In this document: one piece after another, positions 38,735 to 52,221 of the stretch
Layout of the letters: each line of letters opens with the position of its first letter
How positions within the stretch are numbered: the stretch's first letter is position 1
Assembly: GCA_035578905.1 (NCBI GenBank)
Contig: JAQJVL010000796.1
Coordinates: forward strand, 309,061-373,060
Direction of reading: 5' to 3'
Origin: Stictocephala bisonia
Taxonomy: Eukaryota > Arthropoda > Insecta > Hemiptera > Membracidae
DNA length: 64,000 nt
Position numbers and translations under genes: made by a program
Notes under the pieces: model-generated
Databases searched by the model: none
Told to the model about the DNA's origin: nothing
The model's input: only the letters and a program-made list of their open reading frames with translations

Positions 38735-38980
38735 CGGTGACAACCGTGTCAAGGTACTATCCACAATATTTACAAGATGACCAGACGTTTCGCCCATACT
38801 TTGATGTGGCATCCTCAGTGGTTTCTCTGAGACTGAAATCGGCGAGGGACCTTCCAGCTTTTATAACAGGTGGTGGGGTGGGGACTGGTTGGCAGGTATG
38901 CAAGAGAGGGGGACGGAGGCACGACCCACGTGACCTACGGTCATTGGGGCCGAAAAATCAATATGGCTGACTCTTCCATT
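38735..38980 (-). other. 3' flank of the Penelope-like element, with hairpin motif
   Basis: GC-rich, directly downstream of the minus-strand element. On the minus strand it contains CTGAGGATGCCACATC and, 10 bases on, GGGCGAAACGTCTGG (38,782-38,818 on plus). The GCC/GGC arms can pair. CACGTGACC and AATATGGC words recur in the fragment at 2,238-2,275. The 77-codon plus frame here is not considered real. Confidence 0.6.
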
Positions 38981-40830
38981 TTATTTCAATTTACTTAAAA
39001 TGGGTTCCCATGTCTTTCGCCGCCGTATGCTATCATCCTTATTAAAAGTATTTCTTCTTTTATAAATTTCTATGGCTTCCCTTACGATTCTCCGGTAGTA
39101 TTGTGGGATGTTGGCAAGGAATTTAGTTTTGTCAAATAAAATTCTATGATTACTTTTTGTGCTATGTTCAGGAATTGCAGACTTCCGTATCTTCATTCTT
39201 AGTATGCCTTATATGTTCCTTAATCCTTGTGGAAATTAACCTCTTGGTTTCCCCTATGTAGACTGACCCACGACTATTCCAGGCATAGCTAGTGGAATGC
39301 TATAATCTAGGCATAGCTTTGACTGGTCTCAGAAAATTCTTTAATCTATTCGGTGGCTTATAAATGATTTTTAAATTTTATTTTCTTAATAGCCTGCCAA
39401 TCTTTTCCGTTGTTCCCTTTATGTAAGGTAGATACGCGTTTTTTGAGGTATCCTTATCTTGTCTTCTATCTATTCTATTGTCTTGTTCTTTCCTCTTCAA
39501 CTGTTTTCCAATAGTATTATTGATTTCTCAAACTGAATATCCATTCTTTTTTAATGTTGAATGTAATATTTGACTTTCTTTCTTTCAACTATTTTGGTCT
39601 GAAATGTGAATGGCTCGATTAATTAAAGTGTTTAAAACTGCATTCTTCTGTGCCGCCTGATGATGGGAAGCAGCATTTAAATATCTATTGGTATGTGTAG
39701 GTTTCCGGTAAACCGAGTGGCCTATTCGTCCATCTCTTTTTCTCACAGTTAAAACGTCAAGGAAAGGCAGACTTCCGTTATTCTCGATTTCCATTGTGAA
39801 CTTGATATTAGAGTGAACATAATTGATATGGTGCAGAAAATCTTCCAATCTCTCTCTACCATGTGGCCACACAGCCCAAACATCGTCTACATATCGATAA
39901 CATGCCTTTGGTTTTAAATCAGACGTTTCAAGTGCCTTCTTTTCAAATATTTCCATATAAAGATTAGCTGCAACTGGTGATAGAGGTAATCCCATAGCTG
40001 CCCCCTCAGTTTGTTCATAAAACTTCCCATCGAAGAAGAAATAAGTTGATGTGAGGCATAGTTCAGCTAGCCCTGCTAAATCGTTGTTAAGACTTTCCTT
40101 GATTATTTCAATTGTTTCAGGTACTGGAACCTTAGTGAACAATGATTCTACATCAAAATTTACTAGTATGTCAGTATCTTGGAATTTATGTTGGCTGATA
40201 AGGCTGATAAAATGGTCTAGAATCTCTAACAAATGAATCAGTTTTTCCTACAACTTCACTTAGTTGTTTTGATATAAACTTGGCTAAATTATAAGTAGAT
40301 GATCCTATGGAACTTACTATAGGTCTCGTCGGTATATTTTCTTTATGTACCTTAGGTAATCCATACAATAGTGGTGGACTAGGGTCAGAATTTATTAATT
40401 GTCATTTATCTTATTGTTAAAATTAGGATTTGACTTAACCAATTTTGATACACTTGAAGCAATTCTTTTAGTCAGATTTCTTACTAATTTATATGTACCG
40501 TTATTAATCGTATCTTTCATTTTGACTTTATAATCTTCCGTCTTCATAATTACTGTTGCATTTCCTTTATCTGATGGTATAACTATTCTTGAGTCATCTT
40601 CTTTCAAAGCCTTCAATGCAACTTTTTCATCCCTAGAGAGATTAGATTTTGGCGGCCGAGCTTTCCTGAGCACCACTGATACATCCTGTCTAATCTCTTC
40701 AGCTTTTTCCGATGGTAAATCCTTTATCACTTCTTCTACAGAGCAAATAATTTCTTCAGCTGGAATTTTATTAGGCACTACTGCATAGTTGAATCCGTTC
40801 ATAAGTTCTAAGTTCTAAAAATTTGGTTTA
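38981..40830 (-). pseudogene. Penelope-like retroelement, RT plus GIY-YIG
   Basis: Minus strand, N to C: a leader (40,395-40,802) with YAVVPNKIP, SEKAEEIRQDVS, VLRKARPPKSNLS and IVIPSDKGNATVIM; then YGLPKVHKENIPTRPIVSS (40,300-40,368). Next comes the RT palm (39,585-40,232) with ILVNFDVESLF, EQTEGAAMGLPLSP and catalytic YVDD at residues 114-117, then LPFLDVLTVRKRDG and YRKPTHTNRYLN. A linker with PYIKGTTEKIGRLLRK follows, then the GIY-YIG nuclease core VYIGETKRLISTRIKEHI (about 39,210-39,265) and the C-terminal IREAIEIY-type block (VREAIEIYKRRNTFN). This is the domain order of endonuclease-bearing Penelope-like elements, which use the nuclease to nick target DNA and the RT to copy in their RNA. 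Frameshifts near 40,380 and 40,215 and stops at 39,583, 39,525 and in the linker break one original frame. The catalytic RT residues are intact, so loss is recent. The upstream start is uncertain (TAG just before NLELMNGF). Confidence 0.92.
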
Positions 40831-41969
40831 GTTCAGATGAAAATCAAATAATTAACTTCACAAAAAAATTTTTTTTACTGATGGTAAAGACCAATGTTCT
40901 AAAAATCCATTTAATTTTGCAAAATCTCACAAAATCACACAAATAAAATTTCTTAGAATTATTCCACTTATATACAGGTGCTATCCTCTACCACTTGTTC
41001 ATTTTTTTAAAAATAATACTGTTTTTAAAATTTGTTCTCATTTTTAAGATTTTTTAAACATTTATTACAGGGAAAATGCAGAAACAAAACTATTCTAGTT
41101 TAATACTCGAGCTGCTACATAGTTTACTTTTATAAAACTAAAGGTTAAAAAAGTATATAAAAACATAGTTCTACGTCCACGTATATGACCAAAAGAAATA
41201 ATAAAATAAAAAAAATTTCAACATATTTAAAATAAAATTGAAAAGTTGATTTCTTCATATAATGGCCAGATATTCATATTTAGAAAAGTTATTAAGTAAC
41301 GATTCTTATTGTAGATTAAATATATTCTGATTCATATCAACTTGAGTCGTATAGCTTTAGTTCAATTAAGGCAATTAAAATGTATATTTGGTAAGTGAAT
41401 CCACCATTTTATATAACTGTAAGATATAATTTTAAATTAATATAAACATGGCTCTTTAGTTGGATTATGTATCTTTGTTTGTTACTCGGTGCAATAGGGA
41501 AGTGTTAAAATAAAACTTATTTACTAATACCTAAATAATAATAATAATCTACTATTTTTAATAACTATACATCTTTAGTGTTAATTACATTAATATATTG
41601 CTTTCTGATAATTATGACAACAAACCTTTATATTCAGGAATATATTTAAGGACATTTATTAAATAAATTGGACATTTTTGTTACCATTTAAGATGGATTT
41701 ACATCAGAATAAAAAGCCTAAATTATAAAATCCTCGCTCGTAACAACATTTTAAATTGCTAAACATTTTATAATAAATGTAAAATTATTATATATGACGA
41801 TGAATTTTATTTCTATTTATATTTTGAGTTATAATATTTAATTTAACTGTCCAATAATAATATAGATAAGTAACATTACATAGCAATTAAATCATCCTCA
41901 ATTAATAGAAATTATAATATAATCTAAATCAATTCGCTGTGTACAGTCTTTATATCTTTAGCTCGAGAT
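40831..41969. other. AT-rich spacer between Penelope-like element and satellite
   Basis: No gene. TTCTAAAAAT recurs near 40,815 and 40,900, perhaps part of the element's 5' region, but no boundary could be set. Confidence 0.45.
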
Positions 41970-43622
41970 ACGGAGCATATTTATACACACTAGTAAATGG
42001 TAAGTGAGCCCTAGCTCATAATTATACACACTAGTAAATGTTAAGTGAGCCCTAGCTCATATTTATACGCATTAGTAATCGGTAAGTGAGCCCTAGCTCA
42101 TATTTATTCACACTAGTAAACGGTAAGTGAGTCCCAGCTCATATTTATACACACTAGCAAACGGTAAGTGAGTCCCAGCTCATATTTATAAACACTAGTA
42201 AACGTTAAGTGAGCCCTAGCTCATATTTATACACACTAGCAAACGGTAAGTGAGCCCTAGCTCATAATTATACACACTAGTAAACGTTAAGTGAGCCCTA
42301 GCTCATATTTATACGCACTAGTAATCGGTACGTGAGCCCTAGCTCATATTTATTAACACTAGTAAACGGTACGTGAGTCCCAGCTCATATTCATACACAC
42401 TAGTAACTGGTAAGTGAGTCCCAGCTCATATTTATACACACTAGTAGCCGGTAAGTGAGTCCCAGCTCATATTTATACACACTAGTAAACGGTAAGTGAG
42501 CCCCAGCTCATATTTATACACACTAGTAAATGATAAGTGAGTCCCAGCTCATATTTATACACACTAGTAACCGGTAAGTGAGCACCAGCTCATATTTTTA
42601 CACACTAGTAAACGGTAAGTGAGTCCCAGCTCATATTTTTACACACTAGTAAACGGTAAGTGAGCGCCAGCTCATATTTATACACACTAGTAAACGGTAA
42701 GTGAGCGCCAGCTCATATTTATACACACTAGTAAACAGTAAGTGAGTGCCAGCTCATATTTATACACACTAGTAAACGGTAAGTGAGCCCCAGCTCATAT
42801 TTATACACACTAGTAAACGGTAAGTGAGCACCAGCTCATATTTTTACACACTAGTAAACGGTAAGTGAGCCCCAGCTCATATTTATACACACTAGTAACT
42901 GGTAAGTGAGTCCCAGCTCATATTTATACCCACTAGTAAACGGTAAGTGAGCCCCAGCTCATATTTATACACACTAGTAAACGGTAAGTGAGCCCCCAGC
43001 TCATATTTATACACACTAGTAAACGATAAGTGAGTCCCAGCTCATATTTATACACACTAGTAACCGGTAAGTGAGCACCAGCTCATATTTTTACACACTA
43101 GTAAACGGTAAGTGAGTCCCAGCTCATATTTTTACACACTAGTAAACGGTAAGTGAGCCCTAGCTCATATTTATACACACTAGTAAACGGTAAGTGAGCG
43201 CCAGCTCATATTTATACACACTAGTAAACGGTAAGTGAACCCCAGCTCATATTTATACACACTAGTAAACGGTAAGTGAGCGCCAGCTCATATTTATACA
43301 CACTAGTAAACAGTAAGTGAGCCCCAGCTCATATTTATACACACTAGTAAACGGTAAGTGAGTACCAGCTCATATTTTTACACACTAGTAAACGGTAAGT
43401 GAGCCCCAGCTCATATTTATACACACTAGTAAACGGTAAGTGAGCCCAGCTCATATTTTTACACACTAGTAAACGGTAAGTGAGCGCCAGCTCATATTTA
43501 TACACACTAGTAAACATTAAGTGAGCCTTAGCTCATATTTATACACACTATTAAACGGTAAGTGAGTCCCAGCTCATATTTATACACACTAGTAAACGAT
43601 AAGTGAGCCCCAGCTCATATAT
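41970..43622. repeat. Satellite array, 41-bp unit, about 40 copies
   Basis: Unit TAGTAAACGGTAAGTGAGCC followed by CCAGCTCATATTTATACACAC, exactly 41 bp (for example 42,122 to 42,163). Variable positions are the three bases before CAGCTC, the A/T in TTTATACAC, and the AAACGG word. A block of six units repeats at 246 bp (CTCATAATTATA at 42,015 and 42,261), and a block of twelve at 493 bp (AACCGGTAAGTGAGCACC at 42,569 and 43,062, with one inserted C). Most units contain GGTAAGTGAG, a splice-donor-like word. No spacers, so not a CRISPR. Confidence 0.97.
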
Positions 43623-46600
43623 TTCATTTGAAAGACGTTTATTGGCCATTTATATGTCATCAAATAAGGAACTGCTCCTGGTACAGTCGTAATACAGTTG
43701 GCTGGAAACGTCAGATATATTTATATATAAGTGCTTGTACGGTACACACCATACTATTGAATGATGGTTGGACATTTACCAATTTTGATATATAATGAAT
43801 AGAATCCTTTCATTAAAGTAATAAATACAAACGTTACAATTTCCTGTATTTTGAGGATTAAGTTTTTATTTGTAAAAGGATTTCTAGTGTTGAGAACCTT
43901 CACTGGTTAAAATTCTCCTCTTACTATATTGTACCTTAGACATAGTGAAGAGTTTATTAACACCATAACTACAAATATAGTTATATAATTTAAAATATTT
44001 TTTCACTAATTAGTCTTACCATACAATGCTTTTTATACACTGAAATATATTATTTAGCATCATAAATTTCAAATAACAAACATCTACTAGACAATTTTCT
44101 AAAAAATAACTTAAAAGGTTACATCCCATTTATCTATTCAAAACTACACAAACTTGTTATAATCCTTATAGTAAAAAAAATAACTCTTTATAAACGAGAA
44201 AATAATTTAATTAGCAAAATAAGGATTTATTTAATCATACATCCAATTAAACAGAGAACGTCTACCTTTCAAAGAACTTCCTTAATTGGACTCACCCAAC
44301 TTTGACTCATTAAATATAAGTACCTTAATTAAGAGCAAAGAGGTTAGAATTATGTGGGAGGTTGTATTACTTCTTAATTGGTTTAGCTTTCCGATAGTTT
44401 TCCCGGAGTAAAAAAAAAAAATTAAACTCATTATTGATTATCCTTTGAAAAAGTATATATACGTACCTAAAATGTTTGTCTATAGTTTATATATATTGAA
44501 GAAGTAGTATATTATTTCCAAATAATTCATTACTGTTCTGACATTATGTGACTATATCAAAATGTATCTTTCTACTTTTTTTATGAAACTTTTTGGAAAA
44601 TGAGTGTTTTAAATTTATATATTGTCACATTGTATAATATTTATATGTTCATTAATTTATACATACAAATTATATTATTTTATATTTTTAATCTGAAATA
44701 TACGGTATATTTTATTGTTATCTGCTTTTAATTTATTAAAATATTGGATTTTTTGCAAAAACATAACATAAAATGGCAACAATTTCATCTTCAAAAATAG
44801 TGTTTTATAGAGAGAGGTAAATCATTGGAAGTAGACAGAAGTATTGGAAAATGATCTACTGTTCCTTTACGTATTGCCTCTATATATCAAAATTTGAAGC
44901 ATGTATTTCTCAGAAAATAACTTAGATCACATCCTACCTCACGTGCAGAATAACATACTAAGGACATGTTTCTCTAAAGGATAATCTCTGTTAAAAATAT
45001 AGTTTTGTCAACACATAAATAAAGCATGATAGTTAAAGTCGTAAATGAATATAATTTTTGTCTTTCTATTGTTTTCTTGACTTTATCCATTACCATTTTT
45101 TCATAACGATTGTTTACTTAAAAACGTAAAATTTTATTGAAATAAAAAATAAAATAAACGTTCTTTAACCTTAAAGATTAAGATCCTATTGTTAAATAGC
45201 ATCGAATTTTGAATATACATTTTAAAACTACTAAACTAGTTAAACATAATTTATCTTTATTACCATCCAATAATGATTTTAAATATTGAATGTATTACGA
45301 GAGTAGGTGAAATGACATAAAAATTAGTTTTACGTCAGAATTTCATATCCATTATTTAACATTAAAACGTTAATGATAAAACAACATCAATCATGAGAAA
45401 TTCTTAGTATTACTATTATTTATAAATAGAACACGAAGTATGTAAATGAACCATTATGACAAATCGTGTATATTATTAAAATATTTTGAATAAAGTGTAT
45501 AATAATCACTTGTACTTTTTTTAAAATATACTTTTGCTAAAATATGAATATATATATTTTTTTAGGTAGAAAAAATAAGGTAAGTAGGACGATCAACATA
45601 TCACGTAACATAACTATTCTTCTCCAGGGATAGATCATGTCATTTGTGAGAATCCCTAACATTTTGGAAATGATTTTTCTTTGTGTATAATTGATATTGA
45701 GCTTATTTTTTCTGTCAAAAACATTTTCACACAGGATAAATATTTTGTCCAATATAACCTCCAACTATGATTCTTTAAAACTTTAGAATATATTTCCCTC
45801 ACCTTTTTTAGTAATATATCAAAATTTGGTTGATTTTTAAAATACTGATCACTAAATGAGTGTAATGTTTATCAATTCTATTTACGTGTAAACTAATTAC
45901 CTTACATATCCGGGACTAATTAATGAGCCAGTAACGACATGACCTCGAGTCGTAATTAGCTTAAGTTAGAATGGCTGATAGAATAGTCGACAAGCTCTAG
46001 TTTAAATTATACAAATATGGTTTGAAATGAGTTGCATTAACACTAACTTAGCAGTAAACAGCTGTTTGACCTTGTTTTTGAAATTTACTAATACTAACAT
46101 TACATTCAACTATTCTAGACTCAAAAATAATACTAAAATGTTTACTAACATATGCATTTTGAATCATAGTGCATTCATTACTTGCATAATAACAATCATG
46201 AATTTACTGAATCGTAAACAACTGAAATAGATGTCATTGTGTCTAAAGTTAATTATTGACTTAGATAGTACACTTGACAAACAAGTGGACTTTGTTTTGT
46301 TTATTGCCAATCGATAACAGGTGTACAAGAGCTTGTTAGTGGAGTTAACGAACCGAGTTATGGAAGTACATATGTTGTGTATTATTGAAGAGTTATATTG
46401 TTAGAATATAAAAAAATATAATTATTTCATATTGTTTTCAGAATGTAAAAAATACATATAGGGGAGCTAAAATAAAATTATATTTTCTTGTAGTATAATA
46501 ATTGATTGAATAATTATAAAAACATTTTAATATTTACATTTTAGTCTCTGAGGATGATGAAGTATAAAATAAGTTACCACACATTGAACGATAGATAAAT

Positions 46601-49600
46601 AATTTATTTGTTTAAATTGTTTTTATATAAAATATAATATTTCATTATTAACTGTGATAACACTTATGTTAAAAATTAATAAAATAAAATATTTTGTCGG
46701 CCTATTTAAAAATAAATTACGTTATTTACTAAAAATTTTAAACGTAAACAGTCTTATATCTTCATAAATATAGTGTTCAATGTTATTGAGGATTTGTGTA
46801 GTTTACTAATCATGTATATGAATAATATAAATCTAATAAATGTGAGAAACATCAAAAAATAATGCAATTAAAAAGTTATGAAGGAAATTAACAAGTGCGG
46901 ACCCAATAAAACAAGTTTTAATGACTTTAAATGCTTTTAATAACATTTTATACTATCATCTTTTCTTATAATCAAACACGCAGCACAAATTTACAAAGTC
47001 CTTGCGATGGAGACTCGACACTTCCTTGGTAAATATTTCCTTAACCACTTAGCATATAATCGTGTCTCACAGTCAATAATTATATATCGTCTTAAGTACG
47101 AAATCTAATATTAATACTGTAACAAAAATACGGAATATATCTAGTAATGAATACAATCAATATGCCTTTACCGGTTGACGTCATAGTAAATATTTTGTAG
47201 TAGGTTGTACAAACTGAATATAAACTGAACAATAGTTACGATCACTTAGAAAAAAACACCAATATATTTTAGAATTGGTTTATAATGAATACATTCTAAT
47301 CAAGGGAGAAGTTTTATCATTTAAGTAACGAGACTTTGTCTTAAAAAGTATATGTACCAATATTGAGAGAGTATAGCTCAGAGGTATAATATGGAAGTGT
47401 TAATTATCAGCTAATTGGTTCTCTCTTTAATATTACGAATGACCAGAAACTTATTTATTTGACGAGCATTTACAAGTATACGTAAATGTTCAGAACATAT
47501 TAGGGGATAACAAAATAAAACATAGTTTATAAAAAATAAAGTAAAACGTACGTAAATAATATTCAGTTTTTATACCCAAAAAATTTTTAAATAATCGTTC
47601 TTACACACTAAATACATATATGCTATATAAACTAAAACTAGTTTATCTTAATTGGCAACTAAATTTTTCACATTTTCCTAAAACAGCTATATTGGGAAAA
47701 TGCAATATCCCTGGTATTGATATATTTAAGAACTATAGTAAGTTAATCAGTGGATTTAACAGTTTTAATCATGTAAGGGATTTCATATATTGTAAAATTA
47801 TCACGATTGCTAAATTTATTAACATTGTCATCACATCTGACATATTAATTATGTTCATTGTAAACTGCACTACTGATAATTGAGTACGTGATATCCCCCG
47901 GTGTGACATTGTTTACCACGTTATTGCAATAATCTGCACTAGTTGGACTTAAACCCATTTCAGAGAAAGGGTTTCACTTTTGTGAACACCGTTAACAAGC
48001 AACTTTGATTTAGTCTTTAAGCAATGATATTCCGAAGGCCTTCGTAAAATCGTGAATGTAGTCAATACCATTGAAAGTATTAAATGGCTATGTAAAATCA
48101 TAAATTAAATAATATACTAATAAAGGTCTTAAAACTGATAATATAATAAAAAAACTAGTTTAAATCATTATTATTTAGTATTTGTCATTTGAAGAGTTTT
48201 TAACATATAAAAATTAATATTGCTTATACCATAAAAACAGTATTTTCTTCATGCTCTGTTTGCTTTTGTCATTAATAATAATATAAATTTTATTTTATTT
48301 TAATAATGTATATTAATGATGTTCATTTGAAAAATTATTTATATTATAAATAATATAAATATATTATTTATAATAAATAATATATTTATATTATAAATAA
48401 TAATATATGGTGTTGATTGAAGTGTTTTTATTATATTTTGGTTTCTTAACTAAATAATATTTTAATAGCTCCTGAACCTATATTCCAGCATATGAAGGAT
48501 AAAATAAATACAAAATGAATTTTTAATCAATCCCAAAATATAATTTGTTGTTTACGAATAATAGCACTTATTTCTTACGTATAAACTAATGTAACAATAA
48601 TAATAGTTACATTACTATGCCTGTTACTTTATTTCTCATTTTTTACAATGACACGGAATTTTTTTACTTACATTTTACTTACATACAAACAAGGGACCAA
48701 CAGGATGTGAAAATTCCTGCCAACTAGTAAGACGGTTTGGCAACTCCTGTGCTTGCCATGTTATGGGCTCCAGGTCATTTACTCCATGGCTGAACTGTTT
48801 AAGGAGAGCAGAGCAGTTTAGTGTAATGCCACCTTTAGTCATGTGTTAAAGAGTATTAGTGTTCTGTTACTTTCATTACTCACTCTTCAAATTTAAAATA
48901 CCCTCTAACATTTGAAAATTTTTTATGATTTCTATATCGAATGGAGAGATTTTTTAAAAATATAACTTATGGAAGATATATTTGACGTATATTTATTTTA
49001 TCACATTGAATTTATTTATGATGTATCCATGGGAACATTTTATGTTTTTTGTTTTAAATTAACATCGCCTATCATAATTTAGCTATATAGTTAAGTTGTA
49101 AAGATAATTAAATAGCCCTAATTTTGCCACATAAATGATTTTGCAATTTATTTCATACTACTAAGACAATTAACGCTATTCCTTTTATATTTAAGCTATT
49201 ATATTAGATAAGACACTAAATAGCTCCATTATCCTTTGATTTAATGTAAAGGCTCAGTTTGAAAGCTTCCACTTTGTTTTTAAAAGTATATGGTTTTAAC
49301 CCAAAATATTTTAACTTCCATATATATAGTTAAATTTAAACAATTTGTTCAGAAATTTTCTGGTCTGTTATTGTTAAGATATTTGAAACATATTAAAAGA
49401 GAGTTTTGGGTTGACCAAAACAAATTCTATTGTAATTTATTTTTAATTTAAGGGGTTGAATGAGTAATCAGCCATAAGTTTACAATAATTGCTACTTCCC
49501 TCCCCAAACACCTAAAATTAAATCCGTTAAATAGTAAGCAGTAAATGGAGTGTAAAGATTCTAATTCAAATGTTGTATGATTTTTGTATTTTGTATGGAG

Positions 49601-49999
49601 TCAAATTATTTATGATGTTTTATTAAAGTACCACAAAAATAAAGGTATACCAAACTGTAGGATTCTCTATGATCGTACCAAATTTTTGATTAAAATATAT
49701 ATACATTTGAGGCTGTATGTGTTCTTTTATCAATTCGTTATTTAACATTAAATTATACTTATATTTCTAGTTTAGTTGTTTCTTTTAAACAGCTTAGAAT
49801 AAGAAATATATTGTTCAGTAATTAGTTTTCAGACCATTAAATTTGTTTACCACATAACTTTATCATGTAATTTTCTTTTTTCACAGTTTTTTCTACATAG
49901 GCGATATTTCATTATGAACTGATTGTGGACTTGACATAAGAGTACTTTTCAATTAAGGGAAATACCAATAAAAACCAATAGAGCCACGGTGAACCGATT
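43623..49999. other. Long AT-rich spacer, no gene seen
   Basis: Frames of 67-87 codons at 45,537, 46,027 and 47,620 are T/A-rich and motif-free. A less AT-rich segment at 48,690-48,845 is unassigned. Otherwise nothing recognised apart from the palindrome at 48,335-48,410. Confidence 0.55.
48335..48410. repeat. AT-only nested palindrome
   Basis: ATTATTTATATTATAAATAA and its complements repeat several times in about 75 bp and can fold as a cruciform. Pure A/T, so likely low-complexity DNA. Confidence 0.7.
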
Positions 50000-50099
50000 C
50001 GGGGCCCTTTTGGATGACTTCATACCTGGCCGCGAGTCTTGAGCTCTTACGAGAGCACTTTTCTAATAATTCATATTGGACACCGATTATATATGTCGG

Positions 50100-51560
50100 T
50101 CTTCATATAAGGTCGGATTACATATAAGAAGTCAATCTTCTTCATTTTCGGCACGTAGTATTGTGTGGGCGTAAGACGCAACAGTTCTCGATGCTTAATG
50201 TCTTTGCAGCATTGAATCCACTATGTTGTCTGCCATAAATTGATCTACCGCGGAGAAAGCTACTGTTTTCTACCCAGTGAAGTGCCCACAAAGGAAGAAC
50301 GAGCGATAAACATAATTCTTGTCCTCCAGGCCGTACGTGCGCTGAAAAGACCTGACCTTTCGAATTAGGTGCAGATACTTCCTGGATCATTCGTGATCCG
50401 TAAGTAGCCAGCACATGTAGAAATCAACATCTCCAAGGCTCCAGCCGATCCATGCCTCGATATCACAGATAAGGCGATGAGTCCACTGCCCATTCGCACT
50501 CTTATCCCATCTGCTCTGCCAAGCTCACAGAGTCACCACTCGGGCTCCTAACGCTGTTTCTTTTCTCCCTCGCTCGAGTACCTGGTAAAAAGATAGCCTG
50601 CCTCTCAAAGGAAATTTATTAAAGAGGAACTATTCCCACAACAACCAACACTGATGAACCAGCAACAGTACGGTAGGCATAGGGAATCCTTAACGCACTC
50701 TTCGTTGCACTGCTAACACGCGCCTACTATACCTCATGTTCTTCATCTTATTTACCCAGACTTCCACACCGTATATAAGAATGGCATCTACTATTAACAC
50801 TAGGAAACTTCTTTTGCTTTACCTAGGACCACCAACACTCCCTATTAATCTGCTGAGTGATATGACCACATTTGCTGCCTTTTAGCAATCTGCTTTGGTG
50901 TGTTCCCATAAACGAAGAAAACAGTTGACTATTACACCAAGGTACTTACGTACTCTCTTGGTTTGGACGTCGAGGGCTCTACAGGGAAGGGGTCAACTGT
51001 ATGGATTCTACGTCAGGTGAGCATAATGATATCGGTCTTGGAAATTACCAACTCGAGCCCATAGCTCTGTATACAGCTTCCAACCCACACACCAACCTGG
51101 TACAGGGGTAACCGTGCCAACACGGAGACGTCTTGGTGATTACGACAGCCACGTCAGCATTGTAGCCTACTAGAATCACATTACGAGGCAGTTCGATGCG
51201 AAGAAAGCCATCATACAAGAGGTTGGGAGGCATGTGCTGCTCCAGTAGTGACTTCTCATACAACAGCCGACAGTACCTCAGGTAATCCTGCACATTGACC
51301 AGGAGATAGCAAGGCACTCTGAAGGTATTTTGCAACGCCTCTAGCATTAATACTCACCTCGCCGAGTTAACACGTCCTTAACGTCAAGGGAACCAGCAGA
51401 AATCGCCCAAGCTTGGTGGCTAGCTGTATCAGCTCGGTTGATGTGCATTACCTCCACGATTGCTATCAACATTAAATGACCTGTGTGAAAGTCATACTGC
51501 CTGGGAAGAAGCCACAAGCAATTTCGTCACCACGAAAAATATTGGTCTCCCGTGGTTCGT
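50100..51560 (-). pseudogene. R1-like non-LTR retrotransposon relic
   Basis: Conspicuously GC-rich island. Minus strand, N to C: QYDFHTGHLMLIAIVEVM (family QYGFR-G-ST-DAI), SLDVKDVLTRR, MLEALQNTFRVP..YLLVNVQDYLRYCRLLY (51,347 back), LLYDGFLRIELP..NVILVGYNADVAVVI. It continues KAANVVISLSRLIGSVGGPR, VDAILIYGVEVWV, SRRVLAVQRR (50,680-50,890) and a tail with DNIVDSMLQRH and VASYAHTILRAENEED (50,134-50,230). These are the RT and post-RT landmarks of the R1 clade (R1, TRAS, SART and Waldo relatives), restricted to arthropods as far as I know. The catalytic (F/Y)ADD is changed to YNAD, and frameshifts and stops are frequent, so it is dead. The upstream endonuclease and gag-like ORF are missing. The 90-codon frame at 50,142-50,414 is out of register with the family tail and is an artefact. 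Confidence 0.85.
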
Positions 51561-51713
51561 GTCCCCTCTACTTTTAGTGTTTTTAGACACGTCTGTTAAC
51601 CAAAAGTAAAGTAATATACGTGGAATAAGCATTTTTAAATTTATTTTATGAATTACATGCATTCAAACTATTACTATGTTCGGTTATTGAATTCACTTTT
51701 ACTTTATTATAAA

Positions 51714-52221
51714 GTTAGTCATACCATATATAACGCATAGTATACAAAATATTGTTTATTACAATCTTATCCTTAGACACTTGGAAATGCAGATACACAG
51801 TATTTGTTATGGATTTCTCAGAACAAGAATATCTATTCTAATACGACAATTACAGAACTTTGTTACCAAAAGGGGGATTAGTATTTTCATGATTAATTAG
51901 TATTGCTTACTTTACTAATGAAAGATAAACTTTGTAGTAATTTTATGTTTTATTATATTACGTTTTAAATGTTAGTCATACCATATATAACGCATAGTAT
52001 ACAAAATATTGTTTATTACAATCTTATCCTTAGACACTTGGAAATGCAGACACACAGTATTTGTTATGGATTTCTCAGAACAAGAATATCTATTCTAATA
52101 CGACAATTACAGAACTTTGCTACCAAAAGGGGGATTAGTATTTTCATGATTAATTAGTATTGCTTACTTTACTAATGAAAGATAAACTTTGTGGTAATTT
52201 TATGTTTTATTATATTACTGC
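51714..52221. repeat. Tandem duplication, 257-bp unit
   Basis: GTTAGTCATACCATATATAA starts at 51,714 and again at 51,971. The two units differ at about three positions (GATACACAG/GACACACAG, TTGTTACC/TTGCTACC, GTAGTAAT/GTGGTAAT). Only two copies, so a recent local duplication. The interior has no coding capacity I trust. Confidence 0.95.

Noticed and set aside
38735..38980. 77-codon plus-strand frame in the GC-rich block
   Set aside because: It lies antisense in the 3' flank of the Penelope-like element and has no known domain.
41970..43622. CRISPR-like regular array
   Set aside because: Head-to-tail 41-bp units with no unique spacers, in eukaryotic context.
50142..50414. Independent 90-codon gene
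   Set aside because: The neighbouring frame matches the R1-type C-terminal tail, so this frame is a shifted shadow.
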